64,000 bases of DNA from Rhodobacteraceae bacterium (ex Bugula neritina AB1) (GTDB lineage: Bacteria; Pseudomonadota; Alphaproteobacteria; Rhodobacterales; Rhodobacteraceae), in the NCBI GenBank assembly GCA_001730095.1, contig MDLF01000096.1, forward strand, positions 279,117 to 343,116. The letters run 5' to 3'. The notes under the pieces are model-generated. The model was given only the letters and a program-made list of their open reading frames with translations. It was not told the DNA's origin and did no database searches. Made by a program: the position numbers and the translations under genes. Below, piece after piece: positions 61,449-64,000 of this stretch; the stretch's first letter is position 1, and the number at the start of each line of letters is the position of its first letter.

Positions 61449-63818
61449 ATGCTGCAATCATTGTTTCGGACACTGCTTTGTCTGGTGCTGATCTTTGGGT
61501 CGGCGGCCCATGCGGGCGCGCAGGAAAGTGATGTGAGCGGCGCAGAGGCGCTTTCGCAGGCAATCGAACAAGCGGCGGAAAACGGCGTCAGTGTTCTGGT
61601 GGTTGACAGCAGCGGGCGGTTGCTGAATGCGCCGCTGGAAACCGGACAGGAGGCGGATGCGTCAGCATCCCATGCCATGGAGCAGCCCTCCATGCTGATG
61701 AAGGCGCAGTCGAAAGTCGCGGCCTTTCGTGCAGAGCTGAACAGCAGGCTGGAGGCTCTTCCTTATTCGATTTTCGAAATGCAGTACATCCTGCGGCAGA
61801 CCAGTCCCGACGGGCGGATCCTGACCTATGTTGAGGTGTTGTCCTGGAGTGTTCTTTTTCTGCTGATTGGTCGCTGGCTGTCGACTGAGATTTACGGCAA
61901 GCGTTTTGCCAAACGCTTTGTCGTGGCAAGAATCCTTGCTCGCCCGGAAGGCTACGAGGAGAAGATGCCATTCCTGGTCTTCCGGTTCCTGATGGGGATC
62001 GGCGGGACGGTTTTTGCAATGGTTTTTGCAGCCCTGCTGTCCTATCTGATCTTTGGCGCATCCGGTGACCCATCCATAGAGTTCACGGTTACAGCGATCT
62101 ACACAGCCTTTTTCCTGGCCCGCACGGTGTCGGATCTGTGGCGGATGGTGCTGTCACCTTTCCTGGCACAATACAGGATACCGGTGTTTTCAGACCGTGA
62201 TGCCAAACGGCTTTATGTCTGGGCTTCATTGCTGGCAACCTACGACATTTCTTCGACACTGTTTGCCACTTGGGTTGGAGATTTCGGTCTAAACTACAAT
62301 GTCTATGCAATGGTCTACGGTGTGCTTGCCTTGGTGGGGACACTTGGCAATTTGCTGATGGTTCTGGTCAACGGCCGGGCGATTTCAAACGCGATCCGGG
62401 CCGGGCGGGCAGGTGAAGAATGTTCCTGGCTGGTGCGTATCCTGGCCGTCGCATGGGCGCCGCTGCTGATGGCCTATATGGCTTTTGGCTGGCTCAAACT
62501 GGCCTTTGATCTGGTGCTGGAGAAGGATGTTTCGATCCCTCTTATGGCGGGCAGTTATTTTGTGCTGACCACCATTCTGATTGTCTATGGGGCAATCAAT
62601 TATGTCATCGAACGCTATTTTCGACGCTCCCGGCTGGTTGCGGCGGCGGGTGGTTTGCCTGGCGTTGAAGAGAGCGATGCCGGCTCGGCTTTCGAAGATG
62701 GTGCAAGCCCGGAAGGCAAGGAAGACTTTGATGACGAAGAGCCTGTCCCGCAGGCCAAACACCCAATTGCGACCTACGAAGATCTGGCCCGCCGGGTTGC
62801 CGGTATTCTGGCCTTTGTGGTCGGCGCCTACTCGCTAGTTATCGTCTGGAACCCGGAAGCCAGCTGGATAGAAACAACGGCTGCCGAACGGATGATCGAC
62901 GTGACGGTGATCTTGTTCATTGGCTACATCGTCTATCACCTGTTCCGGATATGGATCGACAGCAAGATCGACGAGGAAGTCGGAGACGTAGAGCCCGGTG
63001 AATTGGGCGATGAGGGCGGGGCAGGTGGCGCCAGCCGTTTGGCCACGCTGCTTCCGCTGTTCCGCGGTGGGATATTGGCGGTTGTGCTGGTGTCGATCGT
63101 GCTGATTGTTCTCTTGGAATTGGGGATCAATGTCAGCCCGCTGTTTGCAGGTGCTGGTGTCGTCGGTCTGGCCGTGGGTTTTGGTTCGCAGACCCTGGTC
63201 CGGGATATCTTCTCGGGCGCGTTCTTCCTGATTGATGATGCCTTCCGAAAAGGCGAATACATCGACATCGGAGATGTAAAAGGCACCGTTGAGAAGATCT
63301 CAGTCCGCTCTTTCCAGCTGCGCCATCATTTGGGCGCACTGCATACGATCCCCTTTGGCGAGATCAAAGTGCTGACCAACTATTCCCGCGACTGGGTCAT
63401 GATGAAACTTCCGATGCGGGTGACCTATGACACCGATGTGGAGAAGGTCAGGAAGCTGATCAAGAAGCTGGGTCAACAGCTGATGGACGACCCGGTTGTC
63501 GGCCACACGTTTATTCAGCCGCTGAAGTCTCAAGGGGTGATTGAGATGCAGGATTCTGCAATGATCATCCGAGTGAAATTTATGACCAAACCGGGCGACC
63601 AGTGGATTGTCCGCAAGCGGGTGTACCAGGAGATCCGCGAACTCTTTGCGCGCGAGGGCGTCAAATTCGCCCACCGGGAAGTTACAGTACGCCTGGCCCC
63701 TGACCATGCGGAAGACGCGACCCCCAAGCAAAAAGAGGCGGCTTTGGGCGCTGCGCAAGCAGCCATTGACGAAGATATGCTGGAGGACATGGGCGGACCG
63801 CATGGCGACGACCGCTGA
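61449..63818 (+). CDS. Large mechanosensitive ion channel family protein (MscS type)
   Basis: The 789-residue protein has a signal peptide (MLQSLFRTLLCLVLIFGSAAHA), a periplasmic N-terminal region, about ten membrane helices and a C-terminal MscS core. The core has the pore helix GAGVVGLAVGFGSQTLVRDI (about residues 574-593) and the beta-domain FRKGEYIDIGDVKGTVEKIS. A long acidic loop (ESDAGSAFEDGASPEGKEDF, about residue 410) separates the two halves. It resembles MscK/YbdG-class large channels that release solutes on osmotic downshock. AGAAGGA precedes the ATG. Confidence 0.92.
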   Translation: MLQSLFRTLLCLVLIFGSAAHAGAQESDVSGAEALSQAIEQAAENGVSVLVVDSSGRLLNAPLETGQEADASASHAMEQPSMLMKAQSKVAAFRAELNSRLEALPYSIFEMQYILRQTSPDGRILTYVEVLSWSVLFLLIGRWLSTEIYGKRFAKRFVVARILARPEGYEEKMPFLVFRFLMGIGGTVFAMVFAALLSYLIFGASGDPSIEFTVTAIYTAFFLARTVSDLWRMVLSPFLAQYRIPVFSDRDAKRLYVWASLLATYDISSTLFATWVGDFGLNYNVYAMVYGVLALVGTLGNLLMVLVNGRAISNAIRAGRAGEECSWLVRILAVAWAPLLMAYMAFGWLKLAFDLVLEKDVSIPLMAGSYFVLTTILIVYGAINYVIERYFRRSRLVAAAGGLPGVEESDAGSAFEDGASPEGKEDFDDEEPVPQAKHPIATYEDLARRVAGILAFVVGAYSLVIVWNPEASWIETTAAERMIDVTVILFIGYIVYHLFRIWIDSKIDEEVGDVEPGELGDEGGAGGASRLATLLPLFRGGILAVVLVSIVLIVLLELGINVSPLFAGAGVVGLAVGFGSQTLVRDIFSGAFFLIDDAFRKGEYIDIGDVKGTVEKISVRSFQLRHHLGALHTIPFGEIKVLTNYSRDWVMMKLPMRVTYDTDVEKVRKLIKKLGQQLMDDPVVGHTFIQPLKSQGVIEMQDSAMIIRVKFMTKPGDQWIVRKRVYQEIRELFAREGVKFAHREVTVRLAPDHAEDATPKQKEAALGAAQAAIDEDMLEDMGGPHGDDR

Positions 63819-63841
63819 ACTGGTTGGGCGGTGGCTGTTCT

Positions 63842-64000
63842 TTACTTGGTTATTGCCGAGGCCGGATTGAAGGGAGCGGTGATGCCGCGCTGAAGAGCGG
63901 GATGATCAAGCAGCCATGAGGCCAGAAAGGCTTCGGTCTGGTGCGGCCTGACCTCTTCCAGCTCTGGTCTTCTCCTCCAAACGGTCGAGGGACAGTCGGG
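63842..64000 (-). CDS. 3' end of an unidentified gene, cut by the window edge
   Basis: Fifty-two sense codons and a TAA read openly on the minus strand to the window end. The product segment (PELEEVRPHQTEAFLASWLL and on to FNPASAITK) looks like real protein, with proteobacterial codon use. The start lies outside the window and I do not recognise the family. It converges on the MscS gene with 23 bp between the stops. Confidence 0.6.
   Translation of the reverse strand, partial: PDCPSTVWRRRPELEEVRPHQTEAFLASWLLDHPALQRGITAPFNPASAITK

Overview
The window looks like the chromosome of a marine Roseobacter-group alphaproteobacterium (Rhodobacteraceae, close to Leisingera/Phaeobacter/Ruegeria). The basis is gene content: taurine dissimilation through Tpa and Xsc, cytoplasmic sulfite oxidation by SoeABC, Entner-Doudoroff sugar catabolism, high G+C coding sequence and tightly packed operons. 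This is inferred from the protein families; no 16S rRNA gene is present. I see no rRNA or tRNA gene, CRISPR array, insertion sequence or prophage.

Layout. 1-4.3 kb: sfsA, then a four-gene rightward operon (CinA/MoaB-type protein, GNAT, AhpD-like, OmpA). 4.3-16.6 kb: LysR regulator, AEC transporter, NIPSNAP/ABM pair, fadH, rppH, an EamA/MarR divergent pair with twin palindromic operators, adenosine kinase, nth, an AraC-MGMT fusion, a WYL regulator and an OmpA lipoprotein. 16.7-23.2 kb: FMN reductase, a split mnmC (oxidase and methylase halves divergent), EamA, a Slt-type transglycosylase and dapA. 23.7-36.5 kb, all leftward: a taurine-to-sulfate island tpa, tauR, xsc, TauE/SafE exporter, pta, YeiH-family exporter, soeA, soeB, soeC. 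36.8-38.9 kb: a divergent BKACE (DUF849) plus class III aminotransferase pair that shares the tpa intergenic region. 39.9-43.8 kb: zwf-edd-eda. 44.1-47.4 kb: CoA transferase and CocE hydrolase. 47.4-50.9 kb: nadABC. 51.2-53.4 kb: a tungstate-type ABC transporter (tupBCA) behind a leader rich in hairpins. 53.5-54.5 kb: a DUF1045 gene beside what may be a phnM remnant. 54.5-61.0 kb: a seven-gene leftward cluster of four glycosyltransferases, a histidine phosphatase, a polysaccharide deacetylase and a methyltransferase. 61.4-64 kb: a large MscS channel and the 3' end of one further gene.

How the genes work together. Taurine would be transaminated by Tpa to sulfoacetaldehyde. Xsc splits this into acetyl phosphate and sulfite, Pta makes acetyl-CoA, and sulfite is oxidised by SoeABC or leaves through the exporters. 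Boxes of the form CTGGnCnTAA occur in front of xsc, tauR and tpa, two of them with the same 23-bp spacing, and probably mark TauR sites. The boxes in front of tpa also lie upstream of the BKACE/aminotransferase pair, so an uncharacterised side pathway may belong to the TauR regulon. No taurine transporter (tauABC or tauKLM) lies in the window.

Non-coding structure. Two dispersed hairpin repeat families occur. Family 1 has three copies with the order hairpin, GGCCCAA, variable hairpin, GGGAG. Family 2 has two copies with a hairpin followed by CCCCGGG(A/G)TATTT and CCAGAA. The least explained parts of the window are the BKACE/aminotransferase pair, the glycosyltransferase cluster, the hairpin repeats and the tup leader.
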